This document shows, piece after piece, positions 38,986-47,122 of a stretch of DNA of 64,000 nucleotides (position 1 is the stretch's first letter; the number at the start of each line of letters is the position of its first letter). The DNA is taken from contig JADJSD010000003.1 of assembly GCA_016711875.1 (NCBI GenBank), forward strand, positions 930,001 through 994,000, read 5' to 3'. The DNA comes from Betaproteobacteria bacterium (GTDB lineage Bacteria; Pseudomonadota; Gammaproteobacteria; Burkholderiales; Usitatibacteraceae). The position numbers were made by a program, and so were the translations under genes. Under the pieces are notes generated by a model. It saw only the letters and a program-made list of their open reading frames with translations. It made no database searches and had not been told where the DNA came from.

Positions 38986-39606
38986 TCAGGCTTCGACGCG
39001 GCTCTTGAGGACCTTGTCCACGAGACCGTACTTTACCGCGTCTTCGGCGCCCATGAAATTGTCGCGGTCCGTGTCGCGCTCGATCACTTCGATCGACTGC
39101 CCGGTGTGCTGGGCCATCATTTCGTTCAGGCGCTTCTTGAGGTACAGCACTTCCTTCGCGTGGATCTCGATGTCCGAGGCCTGCCCGGAGAACCCGCCCG
39201 AGGGCTGGTGGATCATCACGCGCGAGTTGGGCAGCACGAAGCGCTTGCCCTTGGCGCCGGCCGCGAGCAGGAACGCGCCCATGCTGGCCGCGAGCCCGGT
39301 GCACGTGGTCGAGACGTCCGACTTGATGAACTGCATCGTGTCGTAGATCGCGAGGCCCGCCGAGACGCTTCCGCCGGGCGAATTGATGTAGAGGTTGATG
39401 TCCTTGTCGGGGTTCTCGCTCTCCAGGAAAAGGAGCTGGGCCACGATGAGGTTCGCCATGTAGTCCTCGATCGGCCCGACGATGAAGATCACGCGCTCCT
39501 TGAGCAGGCGCGAGTAGATGTCGTAGGAGCGCTCGCCGCGCCCCGACTGCTCGACCACCATCGGGATCAGGCCGAGGGCCTGGGGGCCCTGGTATTCGTC
39601 TCGCAT
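38986..39606 (-). CDS. clpP: ATP-dependent Clp protease proteolytic subunit
   Basis: A serine protease forming the tetradecameric chamber of ClpXP and ClpAP. The 206-residue product has the catalytic triad Ser108 (GLAASMGAFLL), His133 (VMIHQPSGG) and Asp182 (TDRDNFM). IGF-loop recognition is supported by the normal N-terminal LGLIPMVVEQSGRGERSYD. It lies between tig (10-nt gap) and clpX in the conserved tig-clpP-clpX-lon order. The Aat and Bpt enzymes at 7-8 kb mark substrates for the same protease via ClpA. Confidence 0.96.
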   Translation of the reverse strand: MRDEYQGPQALGLIPMVVEQSGRGERSYDIYSRLLKERVIFIVGPIEDYMANLIVAQLLFLESENPDKDINLYINSPGGSVSAGLAIYDTMQFIKSDVSTTCTGLAASMGAFLLAAGAKGKRFVLPNSRVMIHQPSGGFSGQASDIEIHAKEVLYLKKRLNEMMAQHTGQSIEVIERDTDRDNFMGAEDAVKYGLVDKVLKSRVEA

Positions 39607-39616
39607 CGTTCGCTCC

Positions 39617-40927
39617 TTAGGCCTTCTTCGTTCCCATCAGGTCGTCGAAAGGCGTCGGCTCGTCGGAGACCTTCATCCGGGCGAGAGACCATTCTACGAC
39701 GTTGTCCTCGACGCAAAGCGCCTCGACTTCCGCGAGGCGATCGCGCTGGCCATAGAACCAGCGAACCATTTCCTCGGGCTGCTCGAAGCTCTCCGCGTGC
39801 TCCTCGATCACCTTGCGGACCTGCTCGGGCCGGGCGGAGAGCGAGTTGGCACGCACGAGGTCGCCGACCACGAGGCCCAGCTTCACGCGGCGCTCGGCCC
39901 GCTCGGCGAACAGTTCCGCCGGCAGCTGCAGGTTATCGGTCGTCATGCCGCGGTTCTTGAGCTCCTCGACGGCTTCCTCGCGCATGCGGCCGACCTGCGA
40001 GTCGACCAGGGAGCGGGGCACGTCGAAGCTCGCGCAGTCGACGAGCCCCTCCATCACCTGCTCCTTCACGCGACCGGCGATGCGCTTCTTCACCTCGCGC
40101 TCGATGTTCTGGCGGATCTCCGCGCGCATGCGCTCGACGTCGCCGTCGGCCACGCCCAGGGCCTTCGCGAATTCCGCGTCGACCGCCGGCAGCTCCGGCT
40201 CGGCCACGTCGTTGGCGGTGACGGTGAATTCGGCCGTCTTGCCGCGCAGGTGCTCGACGTAGTCCTCCGGAAAGACGATCGGGAAGGTCTTCGTCTCGCC
40301 CTTCGCGAGGCCGGCCAGGGCCTTCTCGAAGTCCGGGAGCATGCGGCCCTCGCCGACCACGACGGTGAAGTTCGAGCCCGATCCGCCCTCGAAGGCCTCG
40401 CCGTCGATCTTGCCGGTGAAGTCGATATTGACCAGGTCGCCCGCCTGCGCCGCGCGCCCCGCGGGCTTGAACTTCGCGCGCTGCTTGCGCAGCGTCTCGA
40501 GCGTGCGATCGACGTCGGCCTCGGTGACCGGGGTGACCGGACGCTTCACCGGCACGGCGGCCAGTTCGCCCAGCGTGATCTCGGGGTAAACCTCGAAGAC
40601 CGCCTGGTACTGGACGGCCGTGGCGCCTTCGCCCGCGGCCACCGGCTCGAATCGCGGCGTGCCGGCCACGCGGTAGTTCGCCTCGCGCACGGCGTCATCG
40701 AAGGACTTCACGACGGAGTCGGAGAGCACTTCCTGGCGGACCTGGAACCCGTAGTGGCGCTCGACCATCTTCATCGGCACCTTGCCGGGACGGAAGCCCT
40801 GCATCTTCACCGTGCGCGCGAGCTTCTTGAGCCGATCGGAAATCTCGGTCTCGAGCTGGGCGATGGGGACGGCGACCGTGAGCTGGCGCTCGAGCGGGCT
40901 CTGCTTCGTTTCGACTGCCTGCTGCAT
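39617..40927 (-). CDS. tig: Trigger factor, ribosome-associated chaperone/prolyl isomerase
   Basis: Binds the ribosome exit tunnel and assists folding of new chains. The 436-residue protein has the ribosome-binding signature MQGFRPGKVPMKMVERHYG, a central FKBP-type domain (AGDLVNIDFTGKIDGEAFEGG, FPEDY) and the long helical C-terminal domain. ATG 40927 begins the usual N-terminal segment (LERQLTVAVPIAQLE); the frame upstream runs into tRNA-Leu. It is the first gene of the tig-clpP-clpX-lon block. Confidence 0.94.
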   Translation of the reverse strand: MQQAVETKQSPLERQLTVAVPIAQLETEISDRLKKLARTVKMQGFRPGKVPMKMVERHYGFQVRQEVLSDSVVKSFDDAVREANYRVAGTPRFEPVAAGEGATAVQYQAVFEVYPEITLGELAAVPVKRPVTPVTEADVDRTLETLRKQRAKFKPAGRAAQAGDLVNIDFTGKIDGEAFEGGSGSNFTVVVGEGRMLPDFEKALAGLAKGETKTFPIVFPEDYVEHLRGKTAEFTVTANDVAEPELPAVDAEFAKALGVADGDVERMRAEIRQNIEREVKKRIAGRVKEQVMEGLVDCASFDVPRSLVDSQVGRMREEAVEELKNRGMTTDNLQLPAELFAERAERRVKLGLVVGDLVRANSLSARPEQVRKVIEEHAESFEQPEEMVRWFYGQRDRLAEVEALCVEDNVVEWSLARMKVSDEPTPFDDLMGTKKA

Positions 40928-41008
40928 GTGGATGTCCTGTTGAGAGCCCCCCCGGGCCTCGAATCGGCCCTGCGGGGCGGGGTGTCGGCCTGGCGGCCGG
41001 TCGAATGC

Positions 41009-41093
41009 TGGTGCGAAAGGAGGGACTCGAACCCCCATGCCTTTCGGCGCTGGAACCTAAATCCAGTGCGTCTACCGATTCCGCCACTTTCGC
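41009..41093 (-). tRNA. tRNA-Leu (TAG)
   Basis: An 85-nt class II tRNA on the minus strand with acceptor GCGAAAG/CTTTCGC, anticodon TAG in the loop ATTTAGG, a long variable arm, T-arm GGGGGTTCGAGTCCC and an encoded CCA. It lies directly upstream of tig in the same direction. Confidence 0.96.
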
Positions 41094-41107
41094 GGGTGAA
41101 GCGTGGA

Positions 41108-41113
41108 ATTATA
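41108..41113 (-). promoter_or_regulatory. Putative -10 element for tRNA-Leu
   Basis: A perfect TATAAT (complement of ATTATA) ends 14 nt before the 5' end of tRNA-Leu, the expected distance for a short tRNA leader. No good -35 hexamer is visible 17 nt upstream. Confidence 0.5.
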
Positions 41114-41164
41114 CCCGAAGCGCGGTGGCGCCCCGCCGGCCCGCATGCGCGGCGCGCCACCCGA

Positions 41165-41170
41165 TATAAT
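41165..41170 (+). promoter_or_regulatory. Putative -10 element for the hpnCDE operon
   Basis: A perfect TATAAT lies 28 nt before the preferred hpnC start (TTG 41199). A transcript starting near 41177 would exclude the more upstream GTG (41103) and ATG (41145) starts, and this is one reason for choosing the TTG. No clear -35 box is seen. Confidence 0.4.
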
Positions 41171-41198
41171 CCCGGAAAATCAGGCGTTTCCCCTCCCC

Positions 41199-42035
41199 TT
41201 GCCGGTCGAGCACTACGAGAACTTTCCCGTCGCGTCCTGGCTTCTTCCGGCGGCCGTTCGCCCCTCGGTGGAGGCCGTCTACGCCTTCGCGCGATCCGCG
41301 GACGATTTCGCCGACGAGGGCGATCTCCCCGACGCCGAGCGAATCGCCCGCCTGGACGACTACCGGCGCAGCCTCGACCGGATCGAACGCGGCGAGCGTC
41401 CCGCGGATCCGCTCTTCGCCCGGCTGCACGACACGATCCGCGCGCACGACCTGCCGATCCCGCTCTTTCGCGACCTGCTCGACGCGTTCCGCCAGGACGT
41501 GACGAAGAAGCGCTACGCGACCTTCGACGAACTCATGGACTATTGCCGCCGGTCCGCCGACCCGGTCGGCCGCATCATGCTCAGGCTCTTCGCGCGCGAT
41601 GACGCGGCGAACCGCCGCGATTCGGACGCCATCTGCTCCAGCCTGCAGCTCATCAACCACTGGCAGGACGTCGCGGTCGACTGGCGGAAGGGGCGCGTGT
41701 ACCTGCCCGAGGAGGACCTCGCGCGCTTCGGCATCACGGAGGCGCGCATCGCGGGCGCTCGCGCCGACGGGCCGTGGAAGGATCTCATGGCGTTCCAGTG
41801 CCAACGGGCGCGGGCGATGATGCGCTCGGGAACGCCCCTGGGCTCGCGGCTGCCGGGCCGCTTCGGCCTGGAGATCCGCGCCATCTGTTCGGGCGGGCTG
41901 CGCATCCTCGACAAGATCGAGGCCGTCGATGGCGACGTCTTCGCCCACCGCCCCGTGCTCGCGGGCGCCGACTGGCTCGCCGTCCTGTGGCGCGCCATCG
42001 TCTGGCGTCCCGAGCGCGCCCGGATCCTGCGATGA
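41199..42035 (+). CDS. hpnC: HpnC, hydroxysqualene synthase of the three-enzyme squalene pathway
   Basis: With HpnD and HpnE it makes squalene from farnesyl diphosphate in bacteria; HpnC turns presqualene diphosphate into hydroxysqualene. The protein has the prenyltransferase aspartate motifs AFARSADDFADEGDLPDAER and LINHWQDVAVDWRKGRVYLP. TTG 41199 gives 278 residues beginning at the conserved PVEHYENFPVASWLLP; longer starts at ATG 41145 or GTG 41103 would add non-homologous residues. The stop overlaps hpnD (ATGA). Confidence 0.88.
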   Translation: MPVEHYENFPVASWLLPAAVRPSVEAVYAFARSADDFADEGDLPDAERIARLDDYRRSLDRIERGERPADPLFARLHDTIRAHDLPIPLFRDLLDAFRQDVTKKRYATFDELMDYCRRSADPVGRIMLRLFARDDAANRRDSDAICSSLQLINHWQDVAVDWRKGRVYLPEEDLARFGITEARIAGARADGPWKDLMAFQCQRARAMMRSGTPLGSRLPGRFGLEIRAICSGGLRILDKIEAVDGDVFAHRPVLAGADWLAVLWRAIVWRPERARILR

Positions 42036-42864
42036 CGCCTGACGAGTACTGCCGCGAGAAGGCCGCCGGAAGCGGCTCGAGCTTCTACTACAGCTTCCTG
42101 TTCCTGCCCCCGCCGCGGCGGCGGCCATCACCGCGTTCTACGCCTTCTGCCGCGAGGTGGACGACGTGGTCGACGAGGCGAAGGACATCGGCGTCGCCCG
42201 CGCGAAACTCGCCTGGTGGCGCACGGAAGTGGCGAACCTCTTCGGGGGGCGTCCGACGCACCCCGTCACGCATGCGCTCGAACCGTTCATCGCCAAGTTC
42301 GGCCTCGAGGCGGGGCTCATGGGCGAGATCATCGACGGCATGGAGATGGATCTCACGCGCCACCGCTACGCCGATTTCGCCTCGCTCGCCCTCTACTGCC
42401 ACCGCGTCGCCGGCGTGGTCGGCCAGGTGGCCGCGCGCATTTTCGGCTACACGAACCCGCGCACGCTCGAGTACGCCGAGGCCCTCGGCCTCGCCTTCCA
42501 GCTCACGAACATCATCCGCGACGTCGGCGAGGACGCCCGCCTGGGCCGCGTGTACCTTCCGGCGGACGAACTCGCGCGCCACGGCCTCTCGCCGGAGGAC
42601 ATCCTCTCCCTGGCGCCGGGGTCCGGTTTCGGGACCCTGATCCGCGAGCAGGCCGCGCGCGCGAAGGCCCAGTACGAACGCGCCTACGCGCTCCTGCCGC
42701 CGGAGGACCGCCGTGCCCAGCGCGCGGGACTCATCATGGCCGCCATCTACCGCACGTTGCTCGACGAGATCGAGCGCGACGGCTACCCGGTGATGCGCGC
42801 CCGCGTGTCGCTCACGCCGATCCGCAAGTTCTGGATCGCGTGGAAGACCTGGGTCACGACATGA
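42032..42864 (+). CDS. hpnD: HpnD, presqualene diphosphate synthase, with a 1-base frame break near the N-terminus
   Basis: Condenses two farnesyl diphosphates to presqualene diphosphate. The start frame reads MTPDEYCREKAAGSGSSFYY then SFLFLPPP; the remainder is in the -1 frame from about 42115, giving AAITAFYAFCREVDDVVDEA (first Asp-rich motif) and LTNIIRDVGEDARLGRVYLP (second). One base is missing in the CCGCCGCGGCGGCGGCC stretch near 42112-42128. With it restored the protein is about 278 residues, normal for HpnD. The stop overlaps hpnE (ATGA). Confidence 0.88.
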
Positions 42865-44160
42865 CCGGACTTCACGTCGGCGTCGTCGGCGCCGGCTGGG
42901 CCGGCATCGCCGCAGCGGTCGATCTGGTCCGCCGGGGCGCTCGGGTCTCGCTGTTCGATGCGAACCGGACCGCCGGCGGACGGGCCCGGCGCATCGAGTA
43001 CCGCGGCGAGACGCTCGACAACGGGCAACACCTCCTCCTGGGCGCCTACCGCGAAACGCTCGCGCTCATGCGGGCCGTGGGAGCGCCCGGGTCCCACCTG
43101 AAGCGCCTCCCCCTCGAGATCCGCTATCCCGACGGGCTCGGCCTCGCGGCGCCGCGCCTGCCGGCGCCGCTGCACCTCGCCGCCGCGATCGTCCTCGCCT
43201 CGGGACTCACGGCCGGCGAGCGATTCGCCGCGATCCGGCTGGGCCTGGGTGCCCGGCGCGCCGAAGCGCTCGCGCTCCCCGGCGAGACCGTGTCCGCGCT
43301 GCTCGAGCGCCTGGACCAGCCCGAACGCGTGCGCCGCCTCGTCTGGGAGCCCCTGTGCGTGGCCGCGCTCAATACGCCCGGCGAGCGCGCCGATGCCGCC
43401 GTGTTCGCCCGCGTGCTTCGGGACGCGCTGCTGCAGCGGCGCGAGGATTCCGACTTTCTCGTTCCCGCCACCGACCTGTCCGCCGTGCTGCCCGACCCCG
43501 CGCTCACCTGGCTCGGCGAGCGGGGCGCTCGCCTGCTGCTCGGCCGCCGCGTGGACACGCTCGCGCCGGACGGTCCAGGCTGGTCCGTGGAATCGCCGGA
43601 GGGTCGCGAGCGCTTCGACGCTCTCGTATGCGCCACCGCGCCGCACGAAGCGGGCGCCCTGCTCGCGTCCGTGCCGGGGCTGTCGGGCCTCGCCGCGCGC
43701 CTCGCCGCGATCGCCCACGAACCCATCACCACGGTCTATCTCCAGTACGCCGGCCGCGTGCGCCTGCCCCGACCGATGATGGCGCTCGAGGGCTCGCACG
43801 CCCAATGGCTCTTCGACCGGGAGGCCTTCGGCGGTCCGCGCGGTCTCGTCGCGGCGGTCATCTCCGCCTCGCACGCCGAAGGCTCGCTGGGCCAGGAAGT
43901 GCTCGGCACCCAAGTGCACCGGGAAGTCGGGCGCGTGGCCGGCCCCTCGAGGCCCCCGCTGGACGAAAGTCATCACCGAGAAGCGCGCCACGTTTTCCTG
44001 CGTTCCCGGCGTTTTCCGGCCCGCCGCCGAATCGGGCGCGCCCGGCCTGCTGCTTGCCGGCGACTACACCGAGGGCCCTTATCCTGCCACGCTCGAGGGC
44101 GCCGTCTCGAGCGGCCTTCGCGCCGCCCGACTTGCCCTTCTTTCCCGGACAAACCCATGA
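42861..44160 (+). CDS. hpnE: HpnE, hydroxysqualene dehydroxylase, with a frame break near the C-terminus
   Basis: FAD-dependent amine-oxidase-like enzyme that reduces hydroxysqualene to squalene. The N-terminal dinucleotide motif is VGVVGAGWAGIAAAVDLVRRG; ENGQH-like NGQHLLLGAYRETL and LVWEPLCVAALNTP follow. From about 43965 the conserved end (WTKVITEKRATFSCVPGVFR, then GLLLAGDYTEGPYPATLEGA) is in the +1 frame, finishing at TGA 44158-44160. Deleting one base in the CCCCCGCTGG stretch (about 43957-43966) joins the parts. The stop overlaps the SDR start. Confidence 0.87.
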
Positions 44161-44918
44161 TTCCGACGCCCCTTTCAATTGCCTACGATGCGCCCGCCGA
44201 CCTGCTCGCCGGCCGCGTGGTCCTCGTCACCGGCGCCGGCCGCGGCCTGGGCCGCGCCGTGGCCCTCGCGTGCGCCGCGAGCGGCGCCACCGTCGCGCTC
44301 CTCGGGCGCAATGCCGACCGCCTGACGGACACTTACGACGCCATCGTCGCCGCCGGTGGGCACGAGCCGGCCGCCATCCCCCTCGATCTCGCCACGGCCG
44401 GCGACCGGGAATTCGACACGCTCGCCCAGCTCGTGCACCGCGACCTCGGCCGCCTCGATGCGATCGTCCATTGCGCGGTGCATTTCAAGCCGCTCGCGCC
44501 GCTCGCCGACCAGTCGCTCGAGGATTGGCTCGCGAGCCTGCGGGTGAACCTCGCCGCGCCCTTTGCCCTCACGCGCGCCTGCGTCCCCTTCCTGGCGGAA
44601 TCCCCCGACGGGGTCGCGGTGTTCACCAGCGAGACGCATGCGATCCGCCCGGCGGCCTACTGGGGCGCTTTCGCCGTGGCCAAGTCCGGTCTCGCGCCGC
44701 TCGCCGCGATCTGGGCCGACGAGGCCGAGAAGGACGGCAAGCCGCGATTCCACGTGATCGTGCCCGGCCCGGTCGCCACGCCGATGCGCGGCCAGAGCCA
44801 CCCCGGGGAAGCACGCGCGAGCCTGCCGACCGCGGAAACCCTCGCCCGGGCCTACCTGAGGGTCCTCGGTCCCGAAGGGCGGATGCTGGGGACGGGCCCG
44901 CTCGAAATAGCGACTTAG
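44157..44918 (+). CDS. YciK-like short-chain dehydrogenase/reductase with altered catalytic residues
   Basis: A 253-residue SDR-fold protein similar to E. coli YciK. The cofactor motif is intact (VVLVTGAGRGLGRAVAL), as are LDAIVHCA and LRVNLAAPFALTRA. At the active site the usual Tyr-x3-Lys reads Phe-x3-Lys (AYWGAFAVAKSGL), and the serine expected 13 residues earlier is Glu (FTSETHAI); a serine is one residue away. Classical SDR chemistry may therefore be lost or changed. It overlaps hpnE by 4 nt, so it is co-transcribed with squalene synthesis, but no role there is known to me. Confidence 0.82.
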   Translation: MIPTPLSIAYDAPADLLAGRVVLVTGAGRGLGRAVALACAASGATVALLGRNADRLTDTYDAIVAAGGHEPAAIPLDLATAGDREFDTLAQLVHRDLGRLDAIVHCAVHFKPLAPLADQSLEDWLASLRVNLAAPFALTRACVPFLAESPDGVAVFTSETHAIRPAAYWGAFAVAKSGLAPLAAIWADEAEKDGKPRFHVIVPGPVATPMRGQSHPGEARASLPTAETLARAYLRVLGPEGRMLGTGPLEIAT

Positions 44919-45041
44919 TCCACAGGCAAGCTTGCCGGGAATGGGCTAAACTAGGAGTTGCCCGAAGTTCGTCCTGTAAGTCCTTTTTTTTAAAGAACTA
45001 TTGCCCTTAGGAGACGGCGCGCCCCCAAGGCAGCCCGCGAG

Positions 45042-46289
45042 ATGCTCGATCAGGCCAACCGGACGTTCATCTGCAGCGTCGTGTTCATCGACCTCGTCGG
45101 CTATTCCAAGAAGCCGGTGGGCGAACAGATTCGCCTGAAGACCAGCCTCACGAACAACCTGTCGGCGGCCATCAAGGACATCCCGGTCAACGACCGGATC
45201 ATCCTCGACACGGGCGACGGCGCCGCGATCTCCTTCCTGGGCGACCCCGAGGACGCGCTCTTCACCACGCTCTCGCTGCGCGAGGCGATGATGCAGGAAG
45301 GCATGAGCGCCACGCAGGTCGAGGCCGCCGGCGACGACGCCGTGCGCATGGGCATCAACCTGGGCCCGGTGAAGCTCGTGAAGGACATCAACGGGCACCC
45401 GAACATCATCGGCGACGGGATCAACGTCTCCCAGCGCATCATGAGCTTCGCCCGCCCGGGCCAGATCGTGGTGTCGCGCTCGTACTACGACGTGGTCTCC
45501 AACCTCGCGAGCGAATACGCCAAGCTCTTCACGTACGAAGGCTCCCGTACCGACAAGCACGTTCGCGAACACGAGATCTACGTCATCGGCCATCACGAGG
45601 GCGCGCTCAAGAAGGCCAAGGACAGCATGAAGGACCGCGCCGCCTCCACCGTGACGAACGTGCGCAAGATGGCGTCCGCCACGCAACCGCCGGGCTCGGG
45701 CACCGTCACGCTCACCGTGCCGAGCTTCGCGCGCGACAAGAAGACCCTCACGATGATCGCCCTGGGCCTTTCGGCCGTCGTGACCATCCTTGCCGTGCTG
45801 GTGTTCTTCAAGAAGGCCGACGTGCCCTCGCCCGCCCAGACAGCCGCCGCACCGGCCCGGTTGCCCGCCGCATCGACGCCCGAGCCCGCCAGGGCCGAGC
45901 CGGCACCGCCCTCCGCGGCCGCACCGGTCCCGCAGGCCGCCCCGACGGTCGAGGCTCCGAAAGCCGAGCCGCCCAAGGCGGATGCGGCCTTGCCCCCGCC
46001 CGCCCCGAAGCCCGACGCCGCCAAGGCGGCCGAGGCGGCAAAGGCGACCGATCCCGCCAAGCCCGCCACGGGAACGGTGCCGCCGGCCTCCCTCGCCTTC
46101 GCCATCCAGCCCTGGGGCGAGGTGTTCGTGAATGGCAAGTCCATCGGCGTGAGCCCACCGGTCAAGTCGCACAGGCTGCCCCCGGGCAAGTACCGCATCG
46201 AGGTTCGCAACACGACGTTCCCGGCCTACGCCGAAACCTTCGACCTGAAGGCGCGCGACGAGGTCACGATCCGCCACCGGTTCCAGTGA
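45042..46289 (+). CDS. Membrane-anchored class III nucleotide cyclase with periplasmic PEGA-like domain
   Basis: A 415-residue predicted adenylate or guanylate cyclase. Residues 8-190 form the catalytic domain: metal-binding Asp17 (FIDLVGYS) and Asp59 (LDTGDGAAISF), and the transition-state Asn128 and Arg132 (GDGINVSQRI) are all present. One membrane helix follows (about 232-254, MIALGLSAVVTILAVLVFF). Next come a long Ala/Pro linker and a C-terminal PEGA-like beta domain (GEVFVNGKSIGVSPP, LPPGKYRIEVRN). The cyclase faces the cytoplasm and the PEGA-like part the periplasm. Purine specificity cannot be told. It starts a three-gene signalling set with tight overlaps. Confidence 0.85.
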   Translation: MLDQANRTFICSVVFIDLVGYSKKPVGEQIRLKTSLTNNLSAAIKDIPVNDRIILDTGDGAAISFLGDPEDALFTTLSLREAMMQEGMSATQVEAAGDDAVRMGINLGPVKLVKDINGHPNIIGDGINVSQRIMSFARPGQIVVSRSYYDVVSNLASEYAKLFTYEGSRTDKHVREHEIYVIGHHEGALKKAKDSMKDRAASTVTNVRKMASATQPPGSGTVTLTVPSFARDKKTLTMIALGLSAVVTILAVLVFFKKADVPSPAQTAAAPARLPAASTPEPARAEPAPPSAAAPVPQAAPTVEAPKAEPPKADAALPPPAPKPDAAKAAEAAKATDPAKPATGTVPPASLAFAIQPWGEVFVNGKSIGVSPPVKSHRLPPGKYRIEVRNTTFPAYAETFDLKARDEVTIRHRFQ

Positions 46290-47119
46290 TGCGCATGCAT
46301 GCCCCGCTTCGCCCGCTTGCCGCCGTGGCGCTCGCCGCGATCGTGGCGGCGTGCGCGCCGGTGACGCCGCCGCCCGCGCAGCAACCGGTCGCCCCGCAGA
46401 TCACGGAAGAAACGCTGCGGGCCCGCGCCCGCGAACAGCTCGCCACGGGCCTCAGGCAGTACGACAACGGCGACTACGACGCCGCGGTGCGCAGCCTCAC
46501 GGCCTCGCTCGACCACGGCCTGCTGCCGAAGATGGACCAGAGCATCGCCCGCAAGCACATCGCGTTCGTGCATTGCCTTTCCGGCCGCGAAGTGCAGTGC
46601 CGCAGCGAATTCCGCAAGGCCTTCGAAATCGACCCCGCGTTCTCCCTGAGCACCGCGGAGGACGGCCACCCCATCTGGGGACCGGTGTATCGGGCGGTGC
46701 GCACGCAGCTCATCGCCGAGCGCGAGGCCGCCCAGGGCAAGCCGACCGCCCCCCTCGCCAAGGCGGAACAACTGCTGTCCGACGGCCTCGTCAAGTACGA
46801 GGCGGGCGATTTCGCGGAAAGCCAGCGCCTGCTCGAGCAATCGTTGAAGGAAGGCCTCCAGGGGAAGCCGGACCAGGTGCGCGCGATGAAGCACGTGGCG
46901 TTCTGTCTCTGCCTCGCCGGCAAGTACCCGGCCTGCCGCGCGCAGTTCCTGAAGATCTTCGACGTCGACCCGAACTTCGATCTCACGCCCGCCGAGGCAG
47001 GCCACCCGAACTGGACGAAGACCTTTGCGGGCGCCCGGGCCCAGGCGCAGGCGAGGCGTTCCGGTGCGCCGGTGCCCGCGCCCGCCCCGCCTCCCGCTCC
47101 CGCGGCGAAGAAGGGCTAG
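46289..47119 (+). CDS. Lipoprotein with two homologous TPR-like halves (possibly TssQ-like)
   Basis: A 276-residue predicted lipoprotein; the signal ends in LAAIVAAC, with Cys as lipidation site. Two internal repeats (about residues 48-133 and 158-244) align over their whole length. Each begins with a TPR-like helix pair (GLRQYDNGDYDAAVRSL; GLVKYEAGDFAESQRLL), continues with a cysteine-containing segment (KHIAFVHCLSG; KHVAFCLCLAG), and ends in DPxFxLxxAExGHPxW. A Pro/Ala tail follows. The start overlaps the cyclase stop and the kinase gene begins 3 nt after its end. Similar lipoproteins have been linked with type VI secretion (TssQ), but no T6SS gene is in the window. Confidence 0.75.
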   Translation: MRMHAPLRPLAAVALAAIVAACAPVTPPPAQQPVAPQITEETLRARAREQLATGLRQYDNGDYDAAVRSLTASLDHGLLPKMDQSIARKHIAFVHCLSGREVQCRSEFRKAFEIDPAFSLSTAEDGHPIWGPVYRAVRTQLIAEREAAQGKPTAPLAKAEQLLSDGLVKYEAGDFAESQRLLEQSLKEGLQGKPDQVRAMKHVAFCLCLAGKYPACRAQFLKIFDVDPNFDLTPAEAGHPNWTKTFAGARAQAQARRSGAPVPAPAPPPAPAAKKG

Positions 47120-47122
47120 GCG

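Noticed and set aside
44919..45041. Terminator at the T-run 44984-44991 after the SDR gene
   Set aside because: No stable GC stem directly precedes the T-run; only a weak 5-bp pairing across it.
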